Shown here: positions 1 through 9,404 of the stretch, piece by piece
Layout of the letters: every line of letters begins with the position of its first letter
How positions within the stretch are numbered: the first letter of the stretch is position 1
Assembly (NCBI RefSeq): GCF_000585355.1
Contig: NZ_KK073873.1
Span: 1,018,703-1,082,702 of the forward strand
Length of the DNA stretch: 64,000 nt
Source: Xylanibacter oryzae DSM 17970
GTDB lineage: Bacteria > Bacteroidota > Bacteroidia > Bacteroidales > Bacteroidaceae
Reading direction: 5' to 3'
Notes under the pieces: generated by a model
Told to the model about the DNA's origin: nothing
The model's input: only the letters and a program-made list of their open reading frames with translations
The model's database searches: none
Program-made: the position numbers and the translations under genes

Positions 1-1376
1 ATCATAAAATTAGCAGGTATATCTCCAAATAAAGCATGTACAATTGAATAAGAAATTGTTGGAACTAAGAATACTAAAATGTTAACGACCATAGGTATAT
101 AGTTACTTTCAATTCCACCTTTAGATATAAGATTATTGTTGAGTGGTATAGTATTTTTGTTGTATACTGCCATCTGAAAGAAAAGAAAATAACATAAACC
201 CGCAGTGAATAACATTATCGAAATCAGCTCAAAAAGAGTTGACTTACCTGTAAAAACTGTTGGAAGAAGTAAAACAAAAGGCAAAACTAGCAATGCTGAA
301 TAAAAATAATATTTTGCTGTAAGTAAAGCTAAAATGTTTTCTTTATGTACAAGTAAACCATCTATGTAATTTCCTTCTATTCCCATAATTTTCACAATAA
401 GCATAGCACCTATAATTGAAAAATTATAGAACATCCAAAAGAAAGTCATGCTTGAACCATATGTGCTCGTAAATGATATTATCATGCTGAACATTAAGAT
501 AACAGCTATTGCTGAAATAAATGATTTACGCAACTTCTTATTGCGCATAATACTCTTGACTTCTAGCTTAATGAATTCGCCGGTTTGTCCATATCTATCA
601 AAAAAGTTGAAGTTACTTACATTTTTTAATGCTTTCGTTTTTTCCTTTCCGAGTTCTTTCCATGTATATACATATTGCAATCTGCGATTAATTAAAACTA
701 ATATAGCAAGTATTAATATAGCACACAAAAATACTATAATAGGGAATGATGTTATATAATTACTTATATGTGAATAGAATAAGCAGAATTTATCTATATT
801 CAATTTGCCTGTTATGTACAGTGGCATATAAATTATTGCATATAAAATAGCCGGCATCCACCACCACCATATGTGATCATTAATAAGTGTACGCGATATA
901 AGATACCATTGACTATTCGCCAATATCATAATATAATATACAAGCAGATAAGCTATTGCCACAAATATACCTTCACTGAATGTAACAGCCATTATTAGGT
1001 ATGGTATAAGCAAAGCGAACCACACAATGTTTCCCCATGAAAGCAGAGACGATATAACGAAGCAATTTATGCATGAGTACCTGGGTACGGGCAAAAGGAC
1101 ATATGGCTTAACTAATTGGGCCGGTGTCTGCTGGGCGACAAATCTAAAAAGGAAATCTACTAATAGTATAAAAGGCATTATTCCGAAAAGGAGCTCTCCA
1201 CCTGTAAATGACTTATCGTTATTAGCTGCGTAAGCCAATGATATTGAAATTAATATAAGGTATAAAGATGCAAACGCGCCCATTATATAGAGACCAATTT
1301 TAGCAGCCCTATTTTGTGACCAAATAGGGCTACGTCGTTCTGATAGTACTATATTTTTGCGCAATAATCTATACAT
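1..1376 (-). CDS. Multi-pass membrane protein, DUF5687-like, cut by window edge
   Basis: An open frame starts at the ATG at 1376-1374 on the minus strand and runs without a stop to the left edge, giving about 458 codons with the C-terminus missing. The N-terminus is short and basic (MYRLLRKN), followed by many hydrophobic segments broken by a charged cytoplasmic stretch with a basic KSIMRNKKLRK region. This layout resembles the Bacteroidota DUF5687 proteins, which look like ABC-2 exporter permeases, but I assign it from pattern only. It follows the LolA-like gene by 11 bases on the same strand, so the two are probably co-transcribed with ftsK. A partner ATPase, if there is one, would lie to the left of the window. 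The existence of the gene is well supported; the family name is tentative. Confidence 0.75.
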   Translation of the reverse strand, partial: MYRLLRKNIVLSERRSPIWSQNRAAKIGLYIMGAFASLYLILISISLAYAANNDKSFTGGELLFGIMPFILLVDFLFRFVAQQTPAQLVKPYVLLPVPRYSCINCFVISSLLSWGNIVWFALLIPYLIMAVTFSEGIFVAIAYLLVYYIMILANSQWYLISRTLINDHIWWWWMPAILYAIIYMPLYITGKLNIDKFCLFYSHISNYITSFPIIVFLCAILILAILVLINRRLQYVYTWKELGKEKTKALKNVSNFNFFDRYGQTGEFIKLEVKSIMRNKKLRKSFISAIAVILMFSMIISFTSTYGSSMTFFWMFYNFSIIGAMLIVKIMGIEGNYIDGLLVHKENILALLTAKYYFYSALLVLPFVLLLPTVFTGKSTLFELISIMLFTAGLCYFLFFQMAVYNKNTIPLNNNLISKGGIESNYIPMVVNILVFLVPTISYSIVHALFGDIPANFM

Positions 1377-1387
1377 ACCATTTATTA

Positions 1388-1993
1388 TTATCTGAGATCA
1401 ATGACTTCTGCCTTAGGAAACTCTTTAGAATTAAAGCGAAACATCCCATCACTAAGATTTTTGTTACGAAAATTACTAATAGTAATTGTACTCCATGATT
1501 TGCCTTGACGCATTCTTATAACAGATGGTTGAAATGTACCCTTATTTACTGTTATATACATTTCCGGTATAGCACGTGGTGATGATGCTGTTAAATGTAC
1601 AATATATTTTTCGCCAGAGGTTGTCATAGTATATTTATAACCATTATTGTACATATTGATGAAATTATAGGGATTAATTCTTTGAAGCTGTGCCTCATTA
1701 GGATTATTTACATTCACTTCATCGTTTTTCTTTACGTATGTCCATTCTGTCTTTCCGTCAAACCAGATGATGGCTTGAGGTGTGGATGCATGAAACTTTT
1801 TGCCCTTGATAGAAATTGTACCACTAACATTGCCGTATTTGTTTCCGGACATTGTGAAATTAGCACTTGCTCCACTACGTGAACCTATTACCTGTGCTGT
1901 TTTGTCCAAAACTTGTTTAGCTGTCTGGGCTGATGCTAATCCTGTAAAAGAAAATAGCATAATAATAATCAAATTGTTAATCTTAAAATTCAT
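1388..1993 (-). CDS. LolA-like outer-membrane lipoprotein carrier
   Basis: This 201-residue protein has a clear signal peptide ending at about residue 22 (ASAQ), so it is exported to the periplasm. The remainder has the pattern of the LolA/LolB-like beta half-barrel: an early helical AKQVLDKTAQVIG segment, then alternating strands with an IIWFDGKTEWTY hairpin and a late region resembling the LolA core. LolA carries lipoproteins from the LolCDE exporter to the outer membrane. It lies 11 bases downstream of ftsK on the same strand and 11 bases before the membrane protein gene, so an ftsK-lolA-membrane-protein transcript is likely. Bacteroidota often encode several LolA-like proteins, so this may not be the only carrier. 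Family assignment is fairly secure; the exact cargo is unknown. Confidence 0.75.
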   Translation of the reverse strand: MNFKINNLIIIMLFSFTGLASAQTAKQVLDKTAQVIGSRSGASANFTMSGNKYGNVSGTISIKGKKFHASTPQAIIWFDGKTEWTYVKKNDEVNVNNPNEAQLQRINPYNFINMYNNGYKYTMTTSGEKYIVHLTASSPRAIPEMYITVNKGTFQPSVIRMRQGKSWSTITISNFRNKNLSDGMFRFNSKEFPKAEVIDLR

Positions 1994-2004
1994 AATATAT
2001 TTAA

Positions 2005-4461
2005 TTAACGTCTTATTCCATTCAATAATTGTTCAAGGCTGTTCTCGTCTGTTATCATTACTTCTCTAGGCTTGCTACCTTGTGCAGCACCTACTATACC
2101 AGATTTTTCCAACTGGTCCATTAATCTTCCGGCACGGTTGTACCCTATAGAGAATTTTCTCTGTATAAGACTTGTTGATCCCTGCTGATTAAGAACAATA
2201 AGCCTTGCTGCCTCTTCGAAGAGAGGGTCTACATGTTGAAGATCCATCATTTCCGTACCTATACCATCTTCGTTAGGCGAATCGGGCTCTGGAAGTTCAA
2301 AAGGCGAAGGATATCCTTGTTGCTGAGCGATATACTTATTAATACGATCAACTTCAGGTGTATCGACAAAGGCACACTGCACGCGAACAGGTTCGTTACC
2401 ACTTAAGAAAAGCATATCACCTCTACCTATAAGTTGATTTGCGCCTGGGCGGTCAAGTATAATTCTTGAGTCCATCATTGAACTTACCTTAAACGCCATA
2501 CGACCAGGGAAGTTGGCTTTGATATTACCAGTTATTATTGTTGTGGTAGGACGTTGCGTGGCAATTACCATATGTATGCCTACAGCACGAGCCAATTGGG
2601 CAATACGAGCTATTGGCATTTCTATTTCCTTACCCGCTGTCATTATCAGATCACCGAACTCATCTATAATAACAACAATATATGGCATAAATTTATGTCC
2701 GTGTTCTGGATTCAACTGGCGATTTTTGAATTTCTCGTTATACTCTTCTACCTTACGTACACCGGCTAGTTTAAGAAGGTCATAGCGCTGATCCATTTCT
2801 TTGCATAGACTATTCAGAGTCTTTACAACTTTAGTTACATCTGTTATTATTGGTTCATCATCTTCTTCGGGTATTTTTGCAAGAAAATAATTTGCGATTG
2901 TACGATATATGCTGAATTCAACTTTCTTTGGGTCAATAAGGACAAACTTCAGTTCAGCAGGATGTTTCTTATATAATAAGGATGTTATAATAGCATTAAG
3001 GCCGACAGATTTACCCTGTCCAGTAGCACCAGCAACAAGGAGATGTGGTATTTTTGCTAAATCAACCATGAAAACCTCATTCGAAATTGTTTTACCCAAG
3101 GCAATAGGGAGTTTCATGTTTGTTTCTTGGAACTTCTTAGAGTTAAGGATACTTTCCATCGAAACAATGTTTGGTTTGGCATTTGGAACCTCTATACCTA
3201 TGGTTCCCTTGCCAGGTATTGGAGCTATAATACGTATACCTAGGGCAGAAAGACTTAAAGCAATATCATCTTCAAGATTTCTTATTCTTGATATCCTTAT
3301 TCCTTCTGCCGGAGTTACCTCATATAATGTTATTGTAGGACCGACTGTTGCACTGATAGTCCGAATTTCAACACCAAAACTTTTAAGAACCTCAACGATA
3401 CGGTTCTTATTAGCTGTCTGTTCGGCCATATCAATATATGGCTTACCGTCATTCTCATATTTTTTAAGTAAATCAAGGGTGGGGTAATGATAATTTTCCA
3501 AATCTCTCTTTGGATCATATTTATCCATCGTTATACCTCCGACAACAATATTATTGTCTGCCTTTTCTTCTTCTTTACCTGTAATAATATTCATTTCTTT
3601 GCCGTCTGATATATTTAGTCTTTCACTAGAATGTGACACGGCAGGCTTAACACTTTCATTTTTATCAGACACAGGATTATCCAGAGTTACTATTTCTGCA
3701 TCTGAGCCAACAAACTCTACTTTTTGAATGGCAGGATCATCAAAGACAGCAGGATCTTCTTCTGTTTTTATATTATTATCAGAATCATCTGTACCTTTTC
3801 TCGAATTATTAGTTATAGTAAAACCAACTTTTGTTATATATTTAACCGGATTAAGCATTTTCCTAACAACACTTATTGTTTCGTTTGTGAGATATGTTAG
3901 GAAGGCAAGAGCAGTGAATGCCAGCACAGCCGTAATACCAGGCGGGCCTATTAGATTCTCAATACATTGGCATACATACATACCATGATCACCTCCAGGA
4001 TTAAAAAAACTGTCTACAAAGATAGGTGATATAAATTTTGCCAATGTTATAGAACTCCATATCATAACTATCATTGTACAGAAAAACCATTTCCAGAGAT
4101 TAACCGAATATGCTCCCATCTTTTTTAAAGATACGAATATCAGGAATATTGGAATAAGAAAAGCGGGGATTCCAAAACATCTCTTAATCAAGAAAAACGC
4201 TGTATAGGCACCAATAGATCCACAATAATTCTGGAATTCTCTTGTTGCATTAAGTAACTCGCTTCCTCGAGGATTTTCCAATAGACTCTGATCGGCTGCT
4301 CCTGTACTAAAATATGACACAAATGAGCATATCATCAGTATCGAGATAGCTAACAGAATAACTCCGAAAAGGAACACTGCCTTCTCGTTTTGGAACATAT
4401 TTTTAAAACCTATAGCCTCACTAAACGAGAGAGGTTTGCGTTCGGTTTTTTTCTTTCTCAT
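2005..4461 (-). CDS. ftsK: DNA translocase FtsK/SpoIIIE
   Basis: This 818-residue protein pumps chromosomal DNA through the closing division septum. Four hydrophobic segments near residues 28-50, 82-110, 122-146 and 165-192 anchor it in the inner membrane. A charged, poorly conserved linker follows to about residue 310. The motor domain carries a Walker A motif (GATGQGKS) near residue 475 and a Walker B motif (VVIIDEFGDL) near residue 600, plus the IATQRP motif. The last 75 residues form the winged-helix gamma domain (SLIQRKFSIGYNRAGRLMD) that reads KOPS sites and activates XerCD recombination. Length is usual for Bacteroidota FtsK. A TATCTTTG -7 box lies 25 bases before the start codon. Confidence 0.97.
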   Translation of the reverse strand: MRKKKTERKPLSFSEAIGFKNMFQNEKAVFLFGVILLAISILMICSFVSYFSTGAADQSLLENPRGSELLNATREFQNYCGSIGAYTAFFLIKRCFGIPAFLIPIFLIFVSLKKMGAYSVNLWKWFFCTMIVMIWSSITLAKFISPIFVDSFFNPGGDHGMYVCQCIENLIGPPGITAVLAFTALAFLTYLTNETISVVRKMLNPVKYITKVGFTITNNSRKGTDDSDNNIKTEEDPAVFDDPAIQKVEFVGSDAEIVTLDNPVSDKNESVKPAVSHSSERLNISDGKEMNIITGKEEEKADNNIVVGGITMDKYDPKRDLENYHYPTLDLLKKYENDGKPYIDMAEQTANKNRIVEVLKSFGVEIRTISATVGPTITLYEVTPAEGIRISRIRNLEDDIALSLSALGIRIIAPIPGKGTIGIEVPNAKPNIVSMESILNSKKFQETNMKLPIALGKTISNEVFMVDLAKIPHLLVAGATGQGKSVGLNAIITSLLYKKHPAELKFVLIDPKKVEFSIYRTIANYFLAKIPEEDDEPIITDVTKVVKTLNSLCKEMDQRYDLLKLAGVRKVEEYNEKFKNRQLNPEHGHKFMPYIVVIIDEFGDLIMTAGKEIEMPIARIAQLARAVGIHMVIATQRPTTTIITGNIKANFPGRMAFKVSSMMDSRIILDRPGANQLIGRGDMLFLSGNEPVRVQCAFVDTPEVDRINKYIAQQQGYPSPFELPEPDSPNEDGIGTEMMDLQHVDPLFEEAARLIVLNQQGSTSLIQRKFSIGYNRAGRLMDQLEKSGIVGAAQGSKPREVMITDENSLEQLLNGIRR

Positions 4462-4485
4462 TTAAAATTCATGTTTTTACGAATG

Positions 4486-4493
4486 CAAAGATA
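4486..4493 (-). promoter_or_regulatory. -7 box of ftsK promoter
   Basis: The minus strand reads TATCTTTG here, an exact match to the Bacteroidota -7 consensus TAnnTTTG, 25 bases before the ftsK start. No clear TTTG was seen at the -33 position. Confidence 0.55.
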
Positions 4494-4764
4494 CACATTT
4501 AATTTAGATTTTAAATTATATGGCTTAATATTTTATGCCAATTTTTAATATTTCATTGCTTTAATTATATAATGTACGTCTTTGACTGTTTATCATAGGT
4601 TCGTGATTAATTTGCACATCAAACGTAATATCTTTTAATATGCACTGATTTTGAGAATTTCACTTTATTCTATATTATAGATTCTAAGTAATAATGGAGG
4701 AGTTGCATCTGCAATGGATAATGAAAAATTTGTATAAACTAAACGATATATTGCTTTTTTTTTG
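4494..4764. other. Gene-free region between ftsK and the exonuclease gene
   Basis: The gap between the ftsK start and the next start is 365 bases and AT-rich. It holds the ftsK -7 box at its left end and a plus-strand -7 box at 4765-4772. A 50-codon plus-strand frame (4694-4846) runs through that promoter and overlaps the next gene, so I do not count it as a gene. I see no RNA gene, repeat or strong hairpin. Confidence 0.5.
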
Positions 4765-4772
4765 TACTTTTG
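4765..4772 (+). promoter_or_regulatory. -7 box upstream of the exonuclease gene
   Basis: TACTTTTG matches TAnnTTTG and lies 54 bases before the start of the DEDD exonuclease gene. A matching -33 TTTG at the usual 19-21 base spacing is not evident. Confidence 0.5.
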
Positions 4773-4826
4773 CATCCGACTTATTAAGTCAACTATATTT
4801 TTATGGTTCAAACGTAATAGAAAGAG

Positions 4827-5471
4827 ATGAAGAAAACAATATATAATAAGTTTGATAAAAAAGACATCAAATCTCTTCCACGGATTCTTTTCAGTGGAAG
4901 AATTATCACTATAATAACTCCCGGAGAGACTGAAAAAGCGGTAGAATATCTAATGTCTCAACCTATTTTGGGGATAGACACAGAAACAAGACCTTCATTT
5001 AAAAAAGGCGTAACTTATCAAGTATCTCTGTTACAAGTATCTACAATAGATACATGCTTCCTTTTTAGACTCAACATGATAGGAATGACTCCTGCAATAA
5101 TAAGATTATTGGAATCTCGAAATGTGCCCAAAATTGGATTATCTCTCAACGATGACGTAATGGCACTGAACAAAAGAGCTAAATTTACACCGGGGGCTTT
5201 CTATGATCTGCAGAAACATGTCAAAGAAATAGGTATTGAAGATCTCAGTTTGCAGAAATTATATGCAAATCTCTTCAATGAGAAGATTAGCAAAGCCCAA
5301 AGGTTGACAAACTGGGATAGTGAGATTCTAAATGATAAACAAAAACTTTATGCGGCAACAGATGCTTGGGCTTGCATAATGATATATAAAGAGTTACAAC
5401 GTTTAGAGATTACTGATGATTATGAACTTGTGATTGTACCTGAAGTTGTTAAAGAGACCATAGCTGAATAG
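4827..5471 (+). CDS. 3'-5' exonuclease of the DEDDy (RNase D/WRN-like) family
   Basis: The 214-residue protein is a single DnaQ-fold nuclease domain. The catalytic pattern is visible: D51 and E53 in GIDTETR (Exo I), the acidic pair in SLNDDV near residues 109-110 (Exo II), and Y175 with D179 in YAATDAWA (Exo III). A tyrosine four residues before the last aspartate places it in the DEDDy subgroup with RNase D and the Werner exonuclease. It has no HRDC domain, so it is a stand-alone exonuclease. Whether it acts on DNA or RNA cannot be told from sequence. The rRNA methyltransferase gene starts 16 bases downstream on the same strand, so the two probably share a transcript, which mildly favours an RNA role. 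Confidence 0.88.
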   Translation: MKKTIYNKFDKKDIKSLPRILFSGRIITIITPGETEKAVEYLMSQPILGIDTETRPSFKKGVTYQVSLLQVSTIDTCFLFRLNMIGMTPAIIRLLESRNVPKIGLSLNDDVMALNKRAKFTPGAFYDLQKHVKEIGIEDLSLQKLYANLFNEKISKAQRLTNWDSEILNDKQKLYAATDAWACIMIYKELQRLEITDDYELVIVPEVVKETIAE

Positions 5472-5487
5472 AAAAATAAAAAACAAT

Positions 5488-6660
5488 ATGTATAAGCAGA
5501 TATATCTAAAAAGAGGTAAGGAAGAAAGTCTTAATCGTTTTCATCCTTGGATTTTTTCTGGCGCCATACAGCATCTCGATGATGGCATAGAAGAGGGTGA
5601 AACAGTACGAGTTATTACTTCAAATGGCAGTTTTATAGCTGTAGGACATTTCCAGCAGGGATCAATAACTGTTCGCGTATTGTCTTTCCATGACATTATA
5701 ATAGACAATGATTTTTGGTTCTCACGCATAAAATCAGCTTTTGATATGCGCAAGTCTATTGGTGTTGCAGATGATCCTAATAACAATACATACAGACTGA
5801 TACATGGTGAGGGAGACAATCTTCCTGGTTTGATAATAGATATCTATGGAGAAACTGCAGTAATGCAAGCACACAGTATTGGTATGCATCTATGCAGAAA
5901 AGAAGTTGCCGAACAATTAGTTAAAGTTATGGAAGGCAGAATAAAAAATGTATTCTATAAGAGTGAGACAACACTCCCTTTCATGGATCCGGAAAACGGT
6001 TTCCTTTATGGTGGCAGTGAAGACAATACAGCAATAGAAAACGGATTAAAATTTCATGTAGACTGGCTAAAAGGTCAGAAAACTGGTTTCTTTGTAGATC
6101 AGCGTGAGAATCGCAGTTTGTTAGAACATTATTCAAAAAGGAAATCTGTATTAAACATGTTCTGCTATACAGGTGGATTTTCGTTCTATGCAATGCGTGG
6201 AGGTGCAAAATTAGTACATTCAGTTGACAGCAGTGCAAAAGCAATAGACCTTACCAACAAAAATGTAGAACTAAACTTCCCCGGTGATAATCGTCATGAG
6301 TCATTTTGTGAGGATGCATTCAAGTTCCTAGATGGAGCACCTGATACTTATGATCTTATAATACTAGATCCACCTGCATTTGCCAAGCATAGATCGTCAT
6401 TACGAAATGCTCTTAAAGGTTATACCAGACTTAATCTTAAGGCATTTGAGAAAATCAAACATGGAGGCATTCTCTTTACGTTTAGTTGTTCTCAGGTTGT
6501 TACAAAAGACAACTTCCGCAATGCTGTTTTCACCGCAGCCGCAATGACTGGCCGCAAGGTTAGAATATTGCATCAGTTACATCAACCGGCCGACCATCCT
6601 ATAAACATATATCATCCTGAGGGTGAATATCTTAAAGGTCTCGTCTTGTACGTTGAATAG
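5488..6660 (+). CDS. rlmI: Class I SAM-dependent rRNA methyltransferase, RlmI-like
   Basis: This 390-residue protein fits the family of E. coli RlmI, which makes 5-methylcytidine in 23S rRNA. Residues 1-70 form the N-terminal PUA domain (KRGKEESL, HPWIFSGAI). Residues 72-170 are the intermediate domain. The Rossmann methyltransferase domain follows, with the SAM loop LNMFCYTGGFS near 222-232, DPPAFAK at 294-300, and the cysteine motif SCSQ at 333-336, which supplies the catalytic thiol. Length matches RlmI (about 396). It lies 16 bases after the exonuclease gene. The exact target nucleotide is inferred from family only; close relatives may modify other cytosines. Confidence 0.9.
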   Translation: MYKQIYLKRGKEESLNRFHPWIFSGAIQHLDDGIEEGETVRVITSNGSFIAVGHFQQGSITVRVLSFHDIIIDNDFWFSRIKSAFDMRKSIGVADDPNNNTYRLIHGEGDNLPGLIIDIYGETAVMQAHSIGMHLCRKEVAEQLVKVMEGRIKNVFYKSETTLPFMDPENGFLYGGSEDNTAIENGLKFHVDWLKGQKTGFFVDQRENRSLLEHYSKRKSVLNMFCYTGGFSFYAMRGGAKLVHSVDSSAKAIDLTNKNVELNFPGDNRHESFCEDAFKFLDGAPDTYDLIILDPPAFAKHRSSLRNALKGYTRLNLKAFEKIKHGGILFTFSCSQVVTKDNFRNAVFTAAAMTGRKVRILHQLHQPADHPINIYHPEGEYLKGLVLYVE

Positions 6661-6699
6661 TACAAAAGTCCTTAAAAATAGAAAAAATATTCATAAGTT

Positions 6700-6731
6700 A
6701 TTGTATAATAATAGAAAAAGGTGTATTTTTG
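6700..6731 (+). promoter_or_regulatory. Promoter of the GH51 gene
   Basis: ATTG at 6700-6703 and TATTTTTG at 6724-6731 are separated by 20 bases. The -7 box matches TAnnTTTG exactly and the -33 box matches three of four bases. The predicted leader to the start at 6762 is about 27 bases. Confidence 0.7.
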
Positions 6732-6761
6732 TCACTTAATCTATTAACATTATAATAACTT

Positions 6762-9215
6762 ATGAAGAAACAAATTATATTTTTTGTGTTCGAATTCTTA
6801 TCTGTTGTATCCGTAAATGCGCAGATAAATATTGATATTGATCCTTCTCAAAAAGGCATCGAAATCAGTAAAATGCTTAATGGTCTTTTCTTTGAAGACA
6901 TAAATCATGCAGCTGATGGAGGGCTTTATGCCGAACTAATTAGAAATCGTTCTTTTGAAGATAATGATACAATAGCTGAAAATTGGCGCTCATATGATAC
7001 TGCTGGTGCAAGCGCTAAGATGGAACTGATAAGCAACAAAATGCTTAATGATAAGCACAAGCACGCATTAGAGGTAAAGTTCGTCGCATCTCCGAAGGCA
7101 TTGTCGGGAATATCTAATGGGGGATACTGGGGGATAAATGCAGTACAAGGCCGTACATATAAACTTTCATTTTGGGCAAAAGGCAAACTTAAGGGAACTT
7201 TAAAAGTCGCTTTAATGGACCAGAATGGTGTTGTTTCTTATGCAGAGGCAGTCATTGATAAGAAAATTTCAAAAAAGTGGGATAAATATACAACTACAAT
7301 AATATCTAACGGTAACGATAATAATGCGCGCCTTTATATATTAGCAAATGGTTGTGGAACTGTCGATTTTGATGTAGTATCATTATTTCCTCCTACATTT
7401 AAAAATAGAGAAAATGGTTGTCGACCTGATTTAGCCCAATTATTGTATAATATTCACCCAAAGTTTATGCGTTTCCCAGGAGGATGCTTCGTTGAGGGAC
7501 AAGATAATTCTGATAATGCATTTCATTGGGAGAGGACTATTGGGCCTATAGAAGAAAGGCCTGGGCATATTAATCGCAATTGGGGATATCGCACGACAGA
7601 TGGAATGGGATTTCATGAATTTCTTCAGTTGGCAGAAGATATCAATGCCAAGCCTCTTTATGTTGTGAATATTGGACTTTGGCATGGAGGAATGACCCCA
7701 ATTGATTCAATTAAACCTTGGATAGATGAGTGTATGAATGCATTGGAATACGCTAACGGCGATGTTTCTACCAAATATGGTAAAATACGTGCTGAAAATG
7801 GACATCCGGCTCCATTTAATATCGAATACCTTGAAATTGGGAATGAAAATAACCAGCCTGATCAGAGTATCAAAAGTCAGAGCGATCATTACTACGAAAG
7901 ATTCAAAAAGTTTAAGGAAGCCGTATTAGCAAAATACCCTAAAATGCATCTTATCGGTAATGTCGCTGCTTGGGGTACAGACGATCCTAAATGGGATAAT
8001 GCAGAAGCTGCTGAACTTCTTGATGAGCACTATTATAGAAATCCTGCATGGTTTACCAATAATTTTAACAAATATGACTTTTATTCGCGTGGTGGTTCTA
8101 AAATTTATTGTGGGGAATACGCTGTCACTCAAGGCTTTGGAAGGGTAGGGAACCTTAATGCTGCTTTAGGAGAAGCTGTTTATATGATGGGAATGGAAAA
8201 TAATTCAGACGTAGTTGAGATGAACAGTTACGCACCTATATTTGTTAATGAAAATAATGTTGCATGGCAACCTGATATGATAAGGTACAATTCAAGCAAA
8301 GTAATGTGCACACCATCATATTATGTGCAGAAATTAATGGCATCAAATATAGGAACAAGAATCGTAAATATCATTAAATCAAACCCTTACAAAAACGTAG
8401 AGGTTTTAGAGCCAAAGCCTCAATCATATCAAGTAGGTGTAGGTACATGGGGAACTCAATCATCATTTGATAATCTTAAAGTAGAATCAAGCCAGACTCA
8501 ATTTAGTGATGCATGCGATAATACATCGGACTTTAAGTCAGTAAATGGTGAATGGAAATCAGATAATGGTGTTTTGATACAGAAATCTAATAAAGAATCT
8601 TGTGTTGAGATTCTAGACAGACAGATATCAGGAAGTAAATATACATACACATTAAGGGCAAGAAAAGATGCTGGTAATGAAGGATTTCTAGTTCTTTTTA
8701 ATTATCAAGATCCTCAAAACTATTGTTGGTTTAATCTTGGTGGTTGGGGAAATACATTAAATGGACTAGAACAAATTGTGAATGGTGGTAAATCTCAAGT
8801 AGCTACAGTTCCAGGGAACATAGAAAAAGGGCGATGGTATGATATTAAGATTGAGGTTGATGGTGATAGCGCAAAATGTTACATTGATAAAAATAATATT
8901 TTAAATGCAAAATTACGTAAGAACACAAGTCCTGGTGTCTTTTCAAATGCTTCAATAGATGATAATACAGGAGAAATATTTGTAAAAATCGTAAATACAA
9001 GTTCTGTAAATACTACTGCAAAGTTGAATATCAAAAACTATGATATAAAGGAAGCAAGAGTAACAAGATTGACATCAACGAGTGGAAATGATGAAAACAC
9101 ATTTGATAATCCAACGAAAGTATATCCAGTTGAAGAAACCTTATCTCCATCAAAAGACAATGTCATACTTGATGTTCCTTCATATTCACTTAATATAATA
9201 CGAATTGAAAAATAA
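6762..9215 (+). CDS. Secreted alpha-L-arabinofuranosidase, GH51
   Basis: This 817-residue enzyme removes terminal arabinofuranose from arabinan, arabinoxylan or pectin side chains. A signal peptide ends near residue 20 (VNAQ). The GH51 signature MLNGLFFEDINHAADGGLYAEL follows, then a carbohydrate-binding-like beta sandwich near residues 70-205. The catalytic barrel holds the acid/base E362 in EIGNENN and the nucleophile E452 in YCGEYAV. Residues 575-705 look like an inserted concanavalin/LamG-like sandwich (WYDIKIEVDGD), and the C-terminal GH51 beta domain closes the protein after it. The gene is single, with its own promoter and a terminator at 9233-9270. It is probably periplasmic or surface-exposed and fits the pectin block further on. 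Confidence 0.92.
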   Translation: MKKQIIFFVFEFLSVVSVNAQINIDIDPSQKGIEISKMLNGLFFEDINHAADGGLYAELIRNRSFEDNDTIAENWRSYDTAGASAKMELISNKMLNDKHKHALEVKFVASPKALSGISNGGYWGINAVQGRTYKLSFWAKGKLKGTLKVALMDQNGVVSYAEAVIDKKISKKWDKYTTTIISNGNDNNARLYILANGCGTVDFDVVSLFPPTFKNRENGCRPDLAQLLYNIHPKFMRFPGGCFVEGQDNSDNAFHWERTIGPIEERPGHINRNWGYRTTDGMGFHEFLQLAEDINAKPLYVVNIGLWHGGMTPIDSIKPWIDECMNALEYANGDVSTKYGKIRAENGHPAPFNIEYLEIGNENNQPDQSIKSQSDHYYERFKKFKEAVLAKYPKMHLIGNVAAWGTDDPKWDNAEAAELLDEHYYRNPAWFTNNFNKYDFYSRGGSKIYCGEYAVTQGFGRVGNLNAALGEAVYMMGMENNSDVVEMNSYAPIFVNENNVAWQPDMIRYNSSKVMCTPSYYVQKLMASNIGTRIVNIIKSNPYKNVEVLEPKPQSYQVGVGTWGTQSSFDNLKVESSQTQFSDACDNTSDFKSVNGEWKSDNGVLIQKSNKESCVEILDRQISGSKYTYTLRARKDAGNEGFLVLFNYQDPQNYCWFNLGGWGNTLNGLEQIVNGGKSQVATVPGNIEKGRWYDIKIEVDGDSAKCYIDKNNILNAKLRKNTSPGVFSNASIDDNTGEIFVKIVNTSSVNTTAKLNIKNYDIKEARVTRLTSTSGNDENTFDNPTKVYPVEETLSPSKDNVILDVPSYSLNIIRIEK

Positions 9216-9232
9216 TAAATATGACTCGCAAG

Positions 9233-9270
9233 AAAAAAAGAAACTTCAGATTAGTGAAGTTTCTTTTTTT
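9233..9270. terminator. Bidirectional terminator between GH51 and the small basic-protein gene
   Basis: Arms of 16 bases at 9233-9248 and 9255-9270 are perfectly complementary, with the six-base loop GATTAG. The A-run on one side and T-run on the other let it terminate both strands. The stop codon of the minus-strand small gene lies in the loop. Confidence 0.88.
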
Positions 9271-9370
9271 GACCTTTAGCAGAATTACTCATAGATTCTT
9301 CTGCTGCGTACTTGGCCTCGTGTTTACCTGCTTTAGCCTTTTTGGGCTTTTTGTTTCCAGCTGCTCCCAT
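9251..9370 (-). CDS. Small lysine-rich protein, 39 residues, unknown function
   Basis: A short frame starts at the ATG at 9370-9368 and ends with TAA at 9253-9251. It encodes 39 residues that start MGAAGNKKPKKAKAGKHE and end AKGQKKKLH. The protein is very basic (about a dozen lysines), rich in alanine and glycine, and has no membrane segment or signal peptide. It is too short for usual gene finders, but the context is persuasive: a full promoter (TTTG-N20-TACTTTTG) lies 35 bases upstream and the hairpin at 9233-9270 terminates it. A nucleic-acid or ribosome-associated role is possible from composition only. I do not recognise a family. The plus-strand frame at 9221-9415 in the same place is a shadow. 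Confidence 0.7.
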   Translation of the reverse strand: MGAAGNKKPKKAKAGKHEAKYAAEESMSNSAKGQKKKLH

Positions 9371-9404
9371 ATTATTAAGTTTTTATTAATATTTTTTCGT
9401 GATG

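Noticed and set aside
448..759. 103-codon plus-strand frame
   Set aside because: It lies antisense to the continuous membrane-protein frame on the minus strand, which has coherent hydrophobic segments.
2909..3487. 192-codon plus-strand frame
   Set aside because: It is antisense to the FtsK motor domain, where all motifs are on the minus strand.
4694..4846. 50-codon plus-strand frame before the exonuclease gene
   Set aside because: It contains the promoter -7 box and overlaps the next gene's start; composition is not protein-like.
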